64,000 nucleotides of DNA from Silene latifolia. Taxonomy: Eukaryota; Streptophyta; Magnoliopsida; Caryophyllales; Caryophyllaceae. A program made the translations under genes and the position numbers. This document shows positions 44,722-55,974 of this stretch, piece by piece (within the stretch, counting starts at the first letter, position 1; each line of letters starts with the position of its first letter). The notes under the pieces were generated by a model. The model searched no databases. It was not told the DNA's origin and saw nothing but the letters and a program-made list of their open reading frames with translations. The stretch is from contig NC_133538.1 in assembly GCF_048544455.1 (NCBI RefSeq), positions 19,743,969 through 19,807,968 on the forward strand, given 5' to 3'.

Positions 44722-47700
44722 ATGGCTTCATCAGTACCATGTAGTAGTACAACTCGTCCAAGAAAGATCAAAAGCGTGGTGCTTATGAAGGAGTTGACAG
44801 CATTACGTGATCAAGGTAAAAAGCTTAAAGTAGAATTTGATTCTGATGGTGAGCCAATTGAGAAGATTGGTGCTAAGTATACGAGTTATGTTGGTCTACT
44901 TGGACGCTTGAAAGTGCCAATTACCATTCGTACATGGAAGCATGTGGGAGAGGAGCTTAAGCTGAGGATTTGGGATGAGGTTTTGGTAAGATACTAATTA
45001 ATTTTCCCGCTTATTATTAATGACAAATTTTGGACATTCGAAATCACGTATGATGTTTTGGCATTTGTAGTCAGTTTTTGACATTCCAAAGACAAAGTAC
45101 CAGCAAGTTATCAAAATTGCAAATACCACGTGGACAAACTTTAAGTCAAAATTGACTGCAGTGTATGTTTATCGAAAACCCCCTAAAGGTCGAAAGTTGC
45201 CTGTTGAGACTGATCCGGTAAAGAAGTATCCTTACATCAAATCTGAAGTATGGAAGGAGTTTAAAGAGTCTCGACTGTCAGAAGAATTTAAAGTAAGTAC
45301 TTAGATTCAGATTCGTTTATATTTTAGTATCATGTTGGTAGTAATAAATAAGTTCGTATTCAGCTAATAAGTCGTTCTCTTTTATTTTTACAGGCTATAA
45401 GTAAGGTTGCTGCAGAGAGGCGAGTAAGAACAAGTACCCTCACGTGTCTCGTGGAGGATATCGAAAAGCCAAGCAGAAATTGGAAGAAAAATTGAAAGCA
45501 AAATTGAAGATCAAAGAACAAGAAAAAGAGAAAGGAACGGGGATAGACGACTCAGCAGAAGAAAGTAGTCAAACCCCAACTATCATAAAACGAGGTGACT
45601 TATGGATAGAGGGAAGAGTAGGCAATGACGGAGCATGTATAAATTCATAGACCAAAAATAGTTGAAGAGCTGGTGAGTACTCCATTTCTGTTTATCACTA
45701 CTCAGTAAAAATCATATATAATACTCCATGCCATGTGCTACAATTTAATGAAAATAATTGCAAACAAGAAGTGTTGAAGGAAAAGGTCAAGAAAGGAGAA
45801 TTTGTACCTAGCGGAAAAGTTGATGAATTGACAAAAGCGCTTGAACTCGCGAGCATTATGGTCGTGTTAGAGGTGTTGGGGGTCGAGTCGGGCATAAGCG
45901 GTATTTTGGCGGATGCAAACGAACTCGAGATGAGAGTACTACTGTCATTTCACCGAGTTTTTAGAGAAGCTTACAAAGAAGATCACGGAACAAGTGAGGT
46001 CGAGGTTTATAAAGACTTCAAATAATGATGGGGAGAAAACAGACAAATGAGAATGTTAGTTATTCCGTTCACAATGAGAAAGACGCAAATGAGCTCGAGA
46101 TGAATTGCAAACAGGTGGGAATGTTAGTGATCATATTTCCGATCCATTTGATGCCATACCTGAGAAGGTAATTAAATCTAGCAACAATTGACTATGTTAG
46201 TGATCATATATATATTTCTCAATTGATAATAAACATTTTACTTATGCTGCTTTGGTTGCTTGCTTGTCCATCGCTCCGCAGGATTTGAATGTGAGCTAGT
46301 GTGCAAGATACGATGACTTCACTAAGGTGGCACTTGGACGAGTATTCAAGACCACAAGTCAGGCATCAGTTTGTCACGGCCAAAAAATTGGAGCAGAAAC
46401 GTTAAGGGTATGCATTTACGTTCTCATGGAAGGTAAGGATGACACACCATTACCTATACCAACTGAGGAATTTGCTACTGTTGCTGATGCCCTTGGTTCC
46501 TTTGTACATTGGCCGAAAAATGGAATCACTTTACGCTACGTAAAGGTATGAAAGCCATACAGTTAACCGTCTTTTTTAGTTCTTGCCATCAACGCAAGCT
46601 CTAATAATTATAGGTGTAATTCTTTTTCCCAGAATGTCGAAAAAACCTGGAATCAGAGAGAGGGGAGAAGACAGGGGAGAAGATGGGGGAAAAGACTGGG
46701 GAAAAGATTACGGAAAAGACTGCGACGACACCTAAACCCAAAAGACGGAAGACATCTGGAACTTCTAATTCCCAGAAAGTAGAAAGTGGTAAAAGTAAGA
46801 TAAGCGGTGGTGGATCAGTGACAAGATCAAACAACCAGTTGAAAGCGCTTTTGGACCAAAATTACGGTTGTAGACGATTACTGGCAAGGGTAGTTAGTGT
46901 GATGCGCGATAATCAAGTGACCGATGTTAATTTGATCGAGAATGTCCTAGGATCCAAGAAAAGGTTGCGCCTCGCCAAGGAAGACATAGCTTCATTGTTG
47001 AACATGAATAAGATCTCCCTTGGAGTCATTGACACTTTTCTTGGGTATGTATACTACAATTATTGCATCTCATTATTTAGTTTTGCATTGGTTATTCAAT
47101 CAAAACATCTACATCAGTATTGGTTATTCAAACGCAACATCTACTCGCCACCACGTCGAGTAGGTTTGCGAAGCTACTCATTACGCTCGTTCCTTTAACT
47201 TTTAATCTGCTTCCATGGAAAAGGTTGATTATTTACCGTAAATGTTGGTTATACTTATACGTATATTGTTATAGGTACTTGGACAAAGATCATCGTGACC
47301 AAAGAAATGTACGGGTTCTTATGTCCAGAAATTATTTCACAAATAGGCTATGCCTCGATAAAGCAAAGAACCATACTTTCTAAAAGGATGAAAGACTTGA
47401 AAAGGAAATTTTACATCGCTCCATATTACGATGAGTAAGTGCTGATCAACCTTGCCTTTTAAATAAACAAAACTGTCACCATTTATTATTGATTATCATG
47501 TAAATAAGTTACAAATTATTTACAGTGATCATTGGATGCTCGTTGTGACTGATGTTGCTGATCATAATCAAGTGCATTGGTTCGACTCACTAGGAAAGTC
47601 AGTGCCGTCAAAGTTGAGATCTTTAATTAATGCGTAAGTTCATCTTAATAGTTCATTTATTGATATGCACATAAATAAATGTTCAACGTATTAGAACATT

Positions 47701-48321
47701 AAAAATGGCAACTATTATTGGCTGACAATCATTTATTTGAAACCATGTTTATATTTAGATCGGTAAGAGTATACGGCTACAATGGCGGGGAAAGAATGCG
47801 TTCTCAAGCACCGCAATGGCTGCAACATAATGTAAGTTGTTGCTTATTATGACGACAAGTTCAATGTCTGATCATCAATCACTTTTAATTGACAAAGTCA
47901 TGTTATTGGTTTAATTCTTGTCGAGTTGTTGTTTTAGTGTGCTCGTCAACAAGGTGTTGTAGAATGCGGGTACTACGTCATGAGGTACATGCTGGAAATC
48001 GTCACGCGTTCTAATCCAACAAAAGCTATCAATGAGGTCAGTTTTGACATTATAGCAAAACTCGGTATTTTTTCAAGTAATTATCCTACTTTGACCTGCG
48101 CCTATACGCATTGTGGGCGAACCTGCACGCCAATTCAATGAGCTAGTCACAAACCCTCTTCCCTTAATTATTAGCTTATATGAAGTCGCCCTTGTGAGGC
48201 CATGTCCGATCGCCCCATTGTCATTAATATGCATTACAGGTTTTTCAAGACACCACGCCATATTCACAAGAAGAATTAGATGAGGTTCGGGACTTGTGGG
48301 CGAACTATTTTCTCAATATCT
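44722..48321 (+). pseudogene. CACTA second gene: Ptta/En/Spm-type region joined to a Ulp1-like protease
   Basis: Multi-exon gene. Exons seen: 44722-44985 (MASSVPCSSTTRPRK), 45071-45292 (FDIPKTKYQQVIKIA...TTWTNFKSKL), 45394-45672 (Lys/Glu-rich; SRGGYRKAKQKLEEK), then a block with the plant transposase signature EHYGRVRGVGGRVGHKRYFG (45851 on, in a shifted frame). A GEK-repeat stretch follows (46650-46720). The C-terminal exons form a C48 (Ulp1/SUMO-protease) domain: FYIAPYYDE; DHWMLVV with His at 47530; HWFDSLG with Asp at 47584; QQGVVECGYYVMRYM with Gln and Cys at 47965; end at 48321. The His-Asp-Cys triad is kept. Frameshifts near 45420 and 45850 suggest decay. Whether both parts form one mRNA is inferred from order and strand. 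Confidence 0.8.
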
Positions 48322-48654
48322 AGCCGTAGATAGCTAGCTAGCGTAGTAATGTATTATGTAGTTGCATTTTGAAAAACTGATTACATGATCTGCAAGACCA
48401 TATGTTATGTTGGCTGGGATTTGTTATGCCCTTTGTTGTTGTTCGTTAGTTGTTGAATTCGGATGACGGAGACGGTTGCGTTGTATGTTGATTGGGATCG
48501 GTTTTTATTAATTGAAATCGATCATTTTGGTTGAATGGCAGTTGGCATGTTTTGTATTAATGTTTTGGCATTCAAATTGGTGTAATGCAATATGAATTGG
48601 CCTGCTCTTTTCAAATTTTTTTTTAAAAAAAAAAACAATATAAAGGACAAAATG
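48322..48654. other. CACTA 3' non-coding stretch
   Basis: No gene is seen. It probably holds the 3' untranslated region of the Ulp1-like gene. It ends in A- and T-runs at about 48615-48645 before the subterminal repeats. Confidence 0.5.
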
Positions 48655-48942
48655 GATTTATAAAAGTTCGATGTAATTCTAGCTTCAAAGGACATGGGCT
48701 TTCTATAAAAATCTGATGTACATTACACATATGGACATCGGATTAATGTTAAAATCTGATGTTCATTACTCATATGGACATCGGATATATTTAAAAATCC
48801 GATGTCCATATATTAATGGACATCGGTTTAAAGTCCCATGTCCATTACACTCCATATGGACGGGACTGAACTCTGTATCGGCCTATAATCCGATGTCCAT
48901 GTGTCTAGAAGTCCGATGTCCTTGATGAATTCTGTAGTAGTG
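48655..48942. repeat. CACTA right terminal and subterminal repeats
   Basis: About eleven copies of GGACATCGGAT / ATCCGATGTCC or variants occur in both orientations, 20-30 bp apart, followed by the 28-bp terminal repeat ending TAGTG at 48942. They are denser and more regular than on the left. The minus-strand reading frame that enters this array from 48943 is a continuation artefact. Confidence 0.87.
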
Positions 48943-49642
48943 ATGGTTCTTCGACCGATCGAGTGAAACAATACTCTTTTATCACCTGGTCGAAACGATG
49001 ATTCCAACTCCGAGAAGCTTGCTTAAGTCCATAAATGGAACGCTTAAGCTTGCATACTTTCTTAGGATGTTCAGGATCTATGAAACCTTCGGGTTGCACC
49101 ATGTACAACTCTTCCTCCAAATAACTGTTTAAGAAGGCGGTTTTCACATCCATTTGCCAAATTTCATAATCATGAAATGCGGCAATCGCTAAGATTATCC
49201 GAATGGAACGTAGCATGACTACAGGTGCAAAAATCTCATCATAATGCAATCCGTGCACTTGAGTGAAACCTTTTGCCACAAGTCGTGCCTTATAGGTATC
49301 TAGTTGCGCGTCTACAGAACGCTTTATTTTGTAAAGCCATTTGCACTGTAGAGGTTTTACCTTATTAGGTAAATCAACTAGATCCCATACGTCATTATCA
49401 TACATGGAGTCCATCTCGGATTGCATGGCTTCGAGCCATAGCTTTGAGTCGGAACAGGTCATAGCACCTTTATAGGTAGCGGGTTCATTACTCTCTAGGA
49501 GTAAAACGTCATTATCCTCGACCATACCAATGTATCTGTCCGGAGGATGAGAGACTCTACCCGACCTCCTAGGTTCCTCAGGAATATTAACCGTATCAGC
49601 AGTTGGAGGAACAACTTCCTCCATCCGTTCCTCGGTCGTTGG
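48943..49642 (-). pseudogene. Nested copia Pol: reverse transcriptase first half
   Basis: On the minus strand: EEPRRSGRVSHPPDRYIG, WLEAMQSEMDSMYDNDVWDLVDLP, the RT start CKWLYKIKRSVDAQLDTYKARLVAKGF, FAPVVMLRSIRIILAIAA, WQMDVKTAFLN and GFIDPEHPKKVCKLKRSIYGLKQASRSWNH (quoted in parts). It ends at FTRSVEEP where the CACTA begins. The second half is at 39715 downward. A stop between 49625 and 49642 separates it from integrase. Confidence 0.9.
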
Positions 49643-50524
49643 TTATGGAATCTCCGACAGCTCGAAGGTTCTATTACTCGTCTTGTTCTCGAGAAATTCT
49701 TTCTCTAAGAACGTCGCACTAGCCGCAACAAAAACTCGATGTTCGGTAGGCGAATAGAAGTAATGACCAAATGTTCCTTTTGGATAACCTATAAAGTATG
49801 TCTTGACCGATCGCGGGCCGAGCTTATCCTCGTGTCTCCACTTGACATAAGCCTCGCAGCCCCAAACCCGAATAAAGGAGAAGTTAGGGACCGTTCCCTT
49901 CCACATTTCATATGGAGTATTGTCGACAGCTTTAGACGGACTTCGGTTAAGTATAAGAGCAGCTGACAAAAGATCAAAACCCCATAATGAATCAGGCACT
50001 ACGGTGTGACTCATCATGGATCGAACCATATCAAGTATGGTTCGATTTCTCCGTTCAGACACACCATTCAATTGAGGTGTTCCAGGTGGAGTTAACTGCA
50101 AAACGATTCCACAGTCTTTCAGGTGTTGATCAAACTCATTTGAAAGATATTCGCCGCCCCGATCTGAACGGAGTGCTTAACCTTTCTACCCAGTTGGTTC
50201 TCAGACTGCTCGGTATTCCTTGAATTTCTCAAAGGACTCACTTTTATGCTTCATTAAGTAGACATATCCGTATCTACTTAAATCGTCCGTGAAAGTGATA
50301 AAATATCTATAGCCATCTCTAGCGGTAATTGACATAGGACCACAAACATCAGTATGTATGAGTCCTAATAGGTCACTCGCGCGTATTCCAACACCTTTGA
50401 AGGAAATTCGAGTCATCTTGCCAATGAGACATGATTCACACGTGCCATATGTAGAAAAATCGAAAGCGGGAATAGTCTCATTATCGACGAGTTTCTTCAC
50501 GCGTTTCTCATTTATGTGTCCCAT
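49643..50524 (-). pseudogene. Nested copia integrase (broken)
   Basis: Two frames carry it. 50201-50524 has the zinc region end (TCESCLIGKMTR), IHTDVCGPM with the first Asp, and YFITFTDDLSRYGYVYLM. 49643-50101 has PPGTPQLNGVSERRNRTILDMVRSMM with the catalytic Glu, then LLSAALILNRSPSKAVDNTPYEMW. The part between (50102-50200), which should hold the second Asp (SDRGGEY), is frame-shifted. Integrase would insert the DNA copy. Confidence 0.88.
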
Positions 50525-51277
50525 TCAACAATGCCATAGATAGGTTTGATCTTTGTCACCTACCTTTATTTTCTTATTATTCACGTGTAATACTTCCGTG
50601 GTTTGGTCTAAGATGTAAATTCCATTCATGGAAACTGCTTTGCCATAAATCATTTCATTGAAAGAGAAAATACAGTTATTATCCTTTATTGAAAATGCAA
50701 AACCGTCTTTAGCAAGTACGGAAACAGAAATAATGTTCTTAGACAAACTGGGTACATAGTAACAGTTATATAAAAATAACTCAAAACCACTAGGGAGTTG
50801 GATTACATATGTTCCCTTCGAGACAGCAGCAACTCTTGCTCCATTCCCGACACGCAGGTCCACATCACCTTTTTCGAGAGGTATGATGTTCTTTAGGCCC
50901 TGCAAATGATTACACAGATGAGAACCACAACCAGTATCTAGTACCCAAGTTCTGAAACTTGCATGGATAATCTCAATCATATGAATATAAGATGATATAC
51001 CAACAGGAACGACGCGGCCTGCTTTGATGTCCTCACGGTAGACGGGACAGTTCCTCCTCCAATGTCCAGTCTTGTGACAATGGTGGCACTCTATGTCACC
51101 GCCCTTGCTCTTTGCCTTGCCCTGTGAACCACTAGTCTCACCAGGCGCACTCTTACCGTTTCCTGGCTTCTTAAACTTTGGCTTACCAACAGGTAGGTCG
51201 CCATGAGCCTTGCCCTTACCTTTACCCTTGTTTGAAATCATGAGAACATCCTGCTTCATGCTCCCACTCAATTTCAT
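50525..51277 (-). pseudogene. Nested copia gag C-terminal part and protease
   Basis: A Lys/Gly-rich start leads to a standard zinc knuckle CHHCHKTGHWRRNC (about 51045-51085). Then comes the aspartic protease with WVLDTGCGSHLCNHL. The frame continues to the pre-integrase region ending LWHC at 50525, where a stop (W or R codon) breaks it from MGHINEKRVKK. This is the only intact CCHC knuckle among the LTR elements here. Confidence 0.9.
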
Positions 51278-51289
51278 ATCCTTCTCGGT

Positions 51290-51920
51290 CTATACGAGAA
51301 GGGAGTGTAGCTCATGATGACTCTTTTTCAAGTCATTCATGTAGTAGTTCGCCCTGAAAAGGGCAAAACCATCATAAAGAGAATGAAGCATTCGGTCAAT
51401 GACAATGCTCTCACTGATTTTGTAATCAAGAGCCTCCAGCTTCTCGACATTCTCAATCATGTGAAGAATGTGTGGGCTAACCGGTTGGCCCTTCTGGAGT
51501 TTCGCATCAAAGAAGTGACAGGTATGCTCATATGTAACGATTCTCGGTGCCTTTGAGAACTCGTTAGTGAGCGTGGTGAAAATCTTGTTTGCACCCTGAG
51601 CAATGAAGCGTCTCTGCAAATTGGTTTCCATTGCAAAGATGAGTACGTTCTTTATCGCATCCGCTTCCATAACAAAGTCACTATAAGCGAGTGACTCGTT
51701 GACTCCTGCATTGGGGCCTGGATTGACCGGTATTGGCTCGATTAAGTACTTGAGCTTACCGTCGAATGGCAAGATTCTCAGTAGTGCCGCCTCCCGGTCC
51801 GCAAAAGTTGGACCCATCATTCTTCGATCGCATGGACCGATTCATGTGGTCCATGAAAGCTTTCACCAGACTCGCGTCCAAGTGTGGCACTACGCATTGG
51901 GATTGCGTTATTTCCACCAT
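51290..51920 (-). pseudogene. Nested copia Gag (broken)
   Basis: The probable start is ATG at 51918-51920 (MVEITQSQCVVPHLDASL). A frameshift near 51820 leads to 51290-51820, with RRFIAQGANKIFTTLTNEF, HTCHFFDAKLQKGQPVSPHI and MIENVEKLEALDYKISESI, the UBN2-type copia gag pattern. A stop at 51290 separates it from the knuckle part. It would be the particle protein. Confidence 0.85.
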
Positions 51921-53941
51921 TTCGTTGTAACAAAGATTATGAAAATAAACGTGTTCTACATCTGAGAAAAAGAATAAAATAATAAGCATGTGCATCGTTT
52001 ATATTTTTAAGTCTAATGAACTACTGTCATAACGCGAAGACTCAAAACATTTATACAATTGACGTCCCTCAAGAATTATATAAATGATCCCAAGACTCAA
52101 TTCTCTGTAAATTGATAAGCTAACCTTTTAGCTAATTCTACCGTTAGAATTCTTGGTCGATAAATTTCTGTAAATTCTATCTTTAGTCCATCATAATCAC
52201 GAGAAACTCTTCGGACTATGATGTTGAGGTAAACTAAGTCAACACAACTACTTACCCAACGTAGAAGGGGTCATATTATGCCTACCGACGAAGAAGGGAT
52301 TCATAGTTGTTTGCCCTTATAAAGACTAATCTCAATTTCCGTTTTTTAGAGGAAGATCCCGTCAACTTTATTTTAATTCATTTTAAGTGAACTAATATCT
52401 AGCATGCGAGAATGAATAAACTAAGGTGATGGCTTAATAAGACTGTGACATCTGTATGTCCATGAAAACTAACATACAACTTATATGAGTCAATTTTCAT
52501 GCATTTTAGTAGTAGGTGGTTTGGTTTTAGGCGGAATATAATGCATAAACTATCATGTGAATGAAGAGCAATAAAAATGAAAACGTAAAAACAATAAAAG
52601 TCCTAGTGTGGCCTATCCTATCAAAATGAACAATAAATACAAGTTTGAAATCCTTCCTTGGACCCGAGAAGCTTGTCTTGATGTTCCATCTTGATCCATG
52701 TAGCGGGAGTGAGCTCCAATCTCCATCTTTAGTCTTCTTCGAAAAAATACAATAAATAAAATTTACATAATAAACCTATTTATTACATTCTAATTTCAAA
52801 ACCCAAAAACTAAAGAAAAGTAAAGGAGATTCGAGATCTCATAATTACATAAAAAAATCATGTTTCCTTCATTACGAAAACATAATTTGACTAAGGCCAC
52901 ACTAAGTATTACAAATTACAACTGATTGCAAAAAAAATACGTAAATTAAATTCATTCAATCGATTCATTCAACAAAAATTAAAATGCATCAACTAAAAAT
53001 AAATTAAACATACATGACACAATTCCTTAATTATGTTGATTAATTTATCCAAACCACCTATTTAAATCAAATTAAGTGACAATTCCTCAATTAATCACAT
53101 TAATTTCAATCTTAATTCATATTAAACTTGTAATATGAATTCAATCCGTCAAAATTTTAAACTGCTTTAAAATAATATGATATCTTTAAATTGTGAACCG
53201 TTTCACAATAACTAATTGGCCAAAACAAACAAGTTTTTTTTTTCAGCCACGGCAAAAATAAAAAAAATAAAAAAATAAAAAAAATTTTTTAATTCCCAGC
53301 TGCTCACGGCTGGAATAAAAAAAACAGCCCAAAATTTTTCCCAATTTGGCAAAAACGAAAGAAAAAAAACTTTTCTAATTATAATTTTTTTTTTTTCCGA
53401 CATTTCAGGAAAAAAAAAACACACAAAAACAGAAATTTTTTTTTCTTTTTGGCTCACGGCAAACCCTAAAAAAAAATATGCCGTCATTTTTTTTCTTTTG
53501 CGGCAAAAAGCCCTAAAACAAAAATCGATGAAGAAAATGTTTACAGTTGCTATTAGAACATGATTTAGCAAATGAATTAATAAACATGATTAATCGTATA
53601 TGCTAAAACTATATAGCAAAAACAAGTTCTTGTATCATCGACATGACGATTCTATTTGTATTTTAACTTATTCTTCATTAAATCAAAATCTACCAATTCT
53701 TCATATGATAATTTTAACTGATTAAAACAATGATATGAAAAATGAAATTGGAAGTAAATCATCAAACAAAAGCAAAAAAAAAAAACGAAAAAAACAGGCC
53801 GAAAAAAAAATTACCTCTCGGCAAAAAAATTTATAGCCGAAATATTTTTTTTCTTATTTTTCGAAATTCCTCATATTGTTTACATACAATTTTATGAAAA
53901 TCATCAAAATTAAAATTCGTGGCCTTGGCTCTGATACCACT
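51921..53941 (-). other. Nested copia 5' leader and PBS
   Basis: About 2 kb of untranslated leader, AT-rich, with long A/T runs and GGCAAAAA/CACGGCAAA motifs (53230-53510 and 53790-53840). No gene is seen; the 119-codon frame at 53212-53571 is low-complexity Phe/Lys and not a protein. The PBS TGGTATCAGAGC (minus strand, initiator tRNA-Met) is at 53928-53939, two bases from the LTR. Confidence 0.75.
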
Positions 53942-54921
53942 TGTGGGAATTTATCTGTATGCATCCCTTAATATACAAGGATTATAACGAATTTTATGAA
54001 GATGATCACTAGTCATAAAATAAAATTACATAAACAAAAGTATATAGGATTTAGAAATAACCTTCGGTCCTAGCAAAAATGGCCTAAGAACAATATCAAA
54101 ATTGATATTCGCCTATTAGTTGCACCCAAGACGATATGAGATATGCCCTTTGATTATGCTAGAATCGATCCAAATTTTCTGTAAAAATTTAGGTTGTTTT
54201 TATGTTTTTTTTTCTGATGAGAGGAGAGATTAGGTTAAAAGAGAATTAGGGTAAGAAAATGATCTCCCTTTCTCCTCTTATGGAAACCGAAAATGGGAGT
54301 GAATAAGGGAGATATTATCTTCCCTAATTCGGACCATATCACCGAAATAAGGAGTATATTTTCCTTATTTTCGGTTATTCCAAAAATGTATAAAATGTGT
54401 TAAATTGTCATCTAGTGAGGATCGAACCCATGACCTCTTGGTTTGTGTACCGTCATTATTACCACTATGACACATTCATCTTGTTGATATTAAATATAAC
54501 CGATTACATTTAATTACGAATTAACAGATTAATTCGTCCAAGCTAACATTACATACATTTAATTAAATATAACTTATTATATTCAATTTACGAATTGACA
54601 GTTAATTCGTCTCAATTAATATTATTTAATCTTCATTAAATAATTGTCTCATCAACACATTGACTAACTGTTTAGTCATATTAGGCATCAATGTGATTAT
54701 ATTTCTATAACCACATCTCTCAAACACATCCTATAGGTGTGACCTTTAGGGACCAGTTGATCACCGTCATCTGTATGATAATAACGTCAAACTTTCTAGC
54801 AAGTCAACCGTTATTAGGTAATCGTTAATCAACTGATTAAAATACGAAGTATACCCTTGTGAACCTGTAAGAGATTTACAAATGTTATCACACTAATTGG
54901 TGGAGGACACAAGCTCTAACA
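53942..54921 (-). repeat. Nested copia 5' LTR
   Basis: It is 980 bp with the same ends as 36917-37894, except CTCTAACA for CTCCAACA. TSD ATATG follows at 54922-54926, then the LINE ORF2 frame resumes. Confidence 0.94.
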
Positions 54922-55259
54922 ATATGCAGGGAGAGTTGTCCTTATTTCTGTTGTGCTCGGTGCGCTTCATAGTTATTAGGCAAGAATTTTCATGCTCCCA
55001 AAACTTGTTCTAAAGAAAATTGATACGGTCTGTAGAGCTTTCCTCTGGTATGGTACTGAGAATAGAGAGCGTCCCCATTTGGTAGCCCGGAATCAGATCT
55101 GTCAACCAAAGAAAAAAGGAGGCCTTGGTTTTAAAAATCTCTATCAGTGGAACATTGCTCTCCTTGCTAAGTATGTGTGGTGGGTGGAGAAGAAAGCTGA
55201 TCATTTATGGGTTCGTTGGGTGCATGTTATTTATATAAAAGACAGGATATGGAAGAACT
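54922..55259 (+). pseudogene. LINE ORF2 part 2, C-terminal region
   Basis: This continues ORF2 after the copia insertion: AGRVVLISVVLGALHSY, a TAG where Trp is usual, then ARIFMLPKLVLKKIDTVCRAFLWYG and GGLGFKNLYQWNIALLAKYVWWV, the conserved post-RT blocks of plant LINEs. It ends abruptly at the Tat LTR (55260). The final DRIWKNL and stop run into that LTR. The rest of ORF2 (RNase H or zinc-finger end) is missing from view. Confidence 0.9.
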
Positions 55260-55919
55260 TGTAACAGCAAATTTTGTATTGCGATAACTGAAATACAAAA
55301 CAAGGAAACAATTATATTTTATTAATAAATATCAAAAGTACGTGTACAATCTCTAATGTCTCCTCTGATTCTAATATGCCGTAAGGGGTACGTGTACGGG
55401 GTACACGTGAGGGGTACGCGTGTAGACAAATTTAATTGCTCTACGCGCGATGTAAATTTGATTTCTTGAGAGGGTCGCAATGACTTGAATCTCTCTTGAA
55501 GGTTTGAACTTGTGATTGAATCTTCAACGCAGGCGGCACGATTTGATGTGCTTGTTGACTGCTTGCAATGATTTTGACAGAGAGGATTTGTAGGAATTTG
55601 TACCTTGTTCTCTCTAGCTCCTTTGCAATTATGAATTTCCAACCCTTTGAATGAATGAGGAGAGCTCTATTTATAGAGTTTCAAATCCCCTTGTTGGACT
55701 TTGATGGTCAGAGGCCCATTCGTGGGTCTATTAGCAACCTTGGCCCAATTTGATTCCTTCTGGGTTTAGTGATCCGAATAACTCCTTTTGTAATCCGAAT
55801 CGACCCATATTACATTTAATCGGGACAAAATAATTAAATTAAGTTAAAATTTGGTATTAACTCAAAATAATTAATTTATTTTACTTATTTGGCACATTAA
55901 TAAATTTTCCGTGCCTACA
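55260..55919 (-). repeat. Tat element 3' LTR
   Basis: It is 660 bp. On the plus strand it starts TGTAACAGCAAATTTTG and ends TTCCGTGCCTACA. The inner flank is the tract CCGAGGGGGCAATT (minus strand, 55920-55933). It is related to the Tat-like LTR at 24594, mainly in the first 80 bases. GGGGTACGTGT units near 55385-55425 form a short direct repeat. Confidence 0.82.
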
Positions 55920-55974
55920 AATTGCCCCCTCGGGACCTTGTCACGTGCGCCTTTTTTGGTGTCTTGACGTGGCG

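Larger units (their letters stand above)
39716..48942 (+). mobile_element. CACTA (En/Spm-like) DNA transposon with TSD ATG
   Basis: This is 9227 bp. Both ends have a perfect terminal inverted repeat of 28 bp beginning CACTACTACAGAATTC. The 3-bp TSD ATG is at 39713-39715 and 48943-48945. It carries a TNP2-type transposase gene (41019-44240) and a second gene with a Ulp1-like protease end (44722-48321), both on the plus strand. Both ends have dense GGACATCGGAT repeats. It sits in the copia RT gene, and its removal restores that frame. CACTA elements move by cut and paste; TNP2-type proteins cut the ends. Confidence 0.95.
36917..54921 (-). mobile_element. Ty1/copia element (minus strand) inserted in the LINE and carrying a CACTA transposon
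   Basis: The LTRs are at 36917-37894 (978 bp, 3') and 53942-54921 (980 bp, 5'), with TSD ATATG on both sides. The internal part holds PBS, leader, gag-pol and a purine tract, and is interrupted by the 9227 bp CACTA (39716-48942), so the copia alone is about 8.8 kb. By eye the two LTRs differ at about fifteen to twenty positions. The family is that of the copia at 1-3056 and the solo LTR at 25353. All gag-pol parts carry stops or shifts. Confidence 0.94.
33268..55259 (+). mobile_element. L1-like LINE (non-LTR retrotransposon), split by copia and cut by Tat element
   Basis: This plus-strand LINE has ORF1 (33268-34536) and ORF2 (34529-36916, resuming at 54927). It is interrupted by the copia insertion with TSD ATATG (36912-36916 and 54922-54926). 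Removing that insertion joins ORF2 in frame as R-Q-L-S-Y-A-G-R-V-V. The element stops at 55259, where the Tat LTR begins, so its 3' end and poly-A tail are not visible. Confidence 0.9.

Noticed and set aside
46601..46834. Minus-strand frame with FSPVFSPIFSPVFSP repeats
   Set aside because: It is the shadow of the GEK repeats in the CACTA second gene on the plus strand.
53212..53571. A 119-codon minus-strand frame rich in Phe and Lys
   Set aside because: It is made of A and T runs in the copia leader; no domain and no conserved blocks.
24371..55919. The Tat-like LTRs at 24594 and 55260 as the two ends of one element
   Set aside because: Both are minus-strand, but the 5' LTR is left of the 3' LTR and their internal parts point outward; the LTRs also differ. 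They are two elements.
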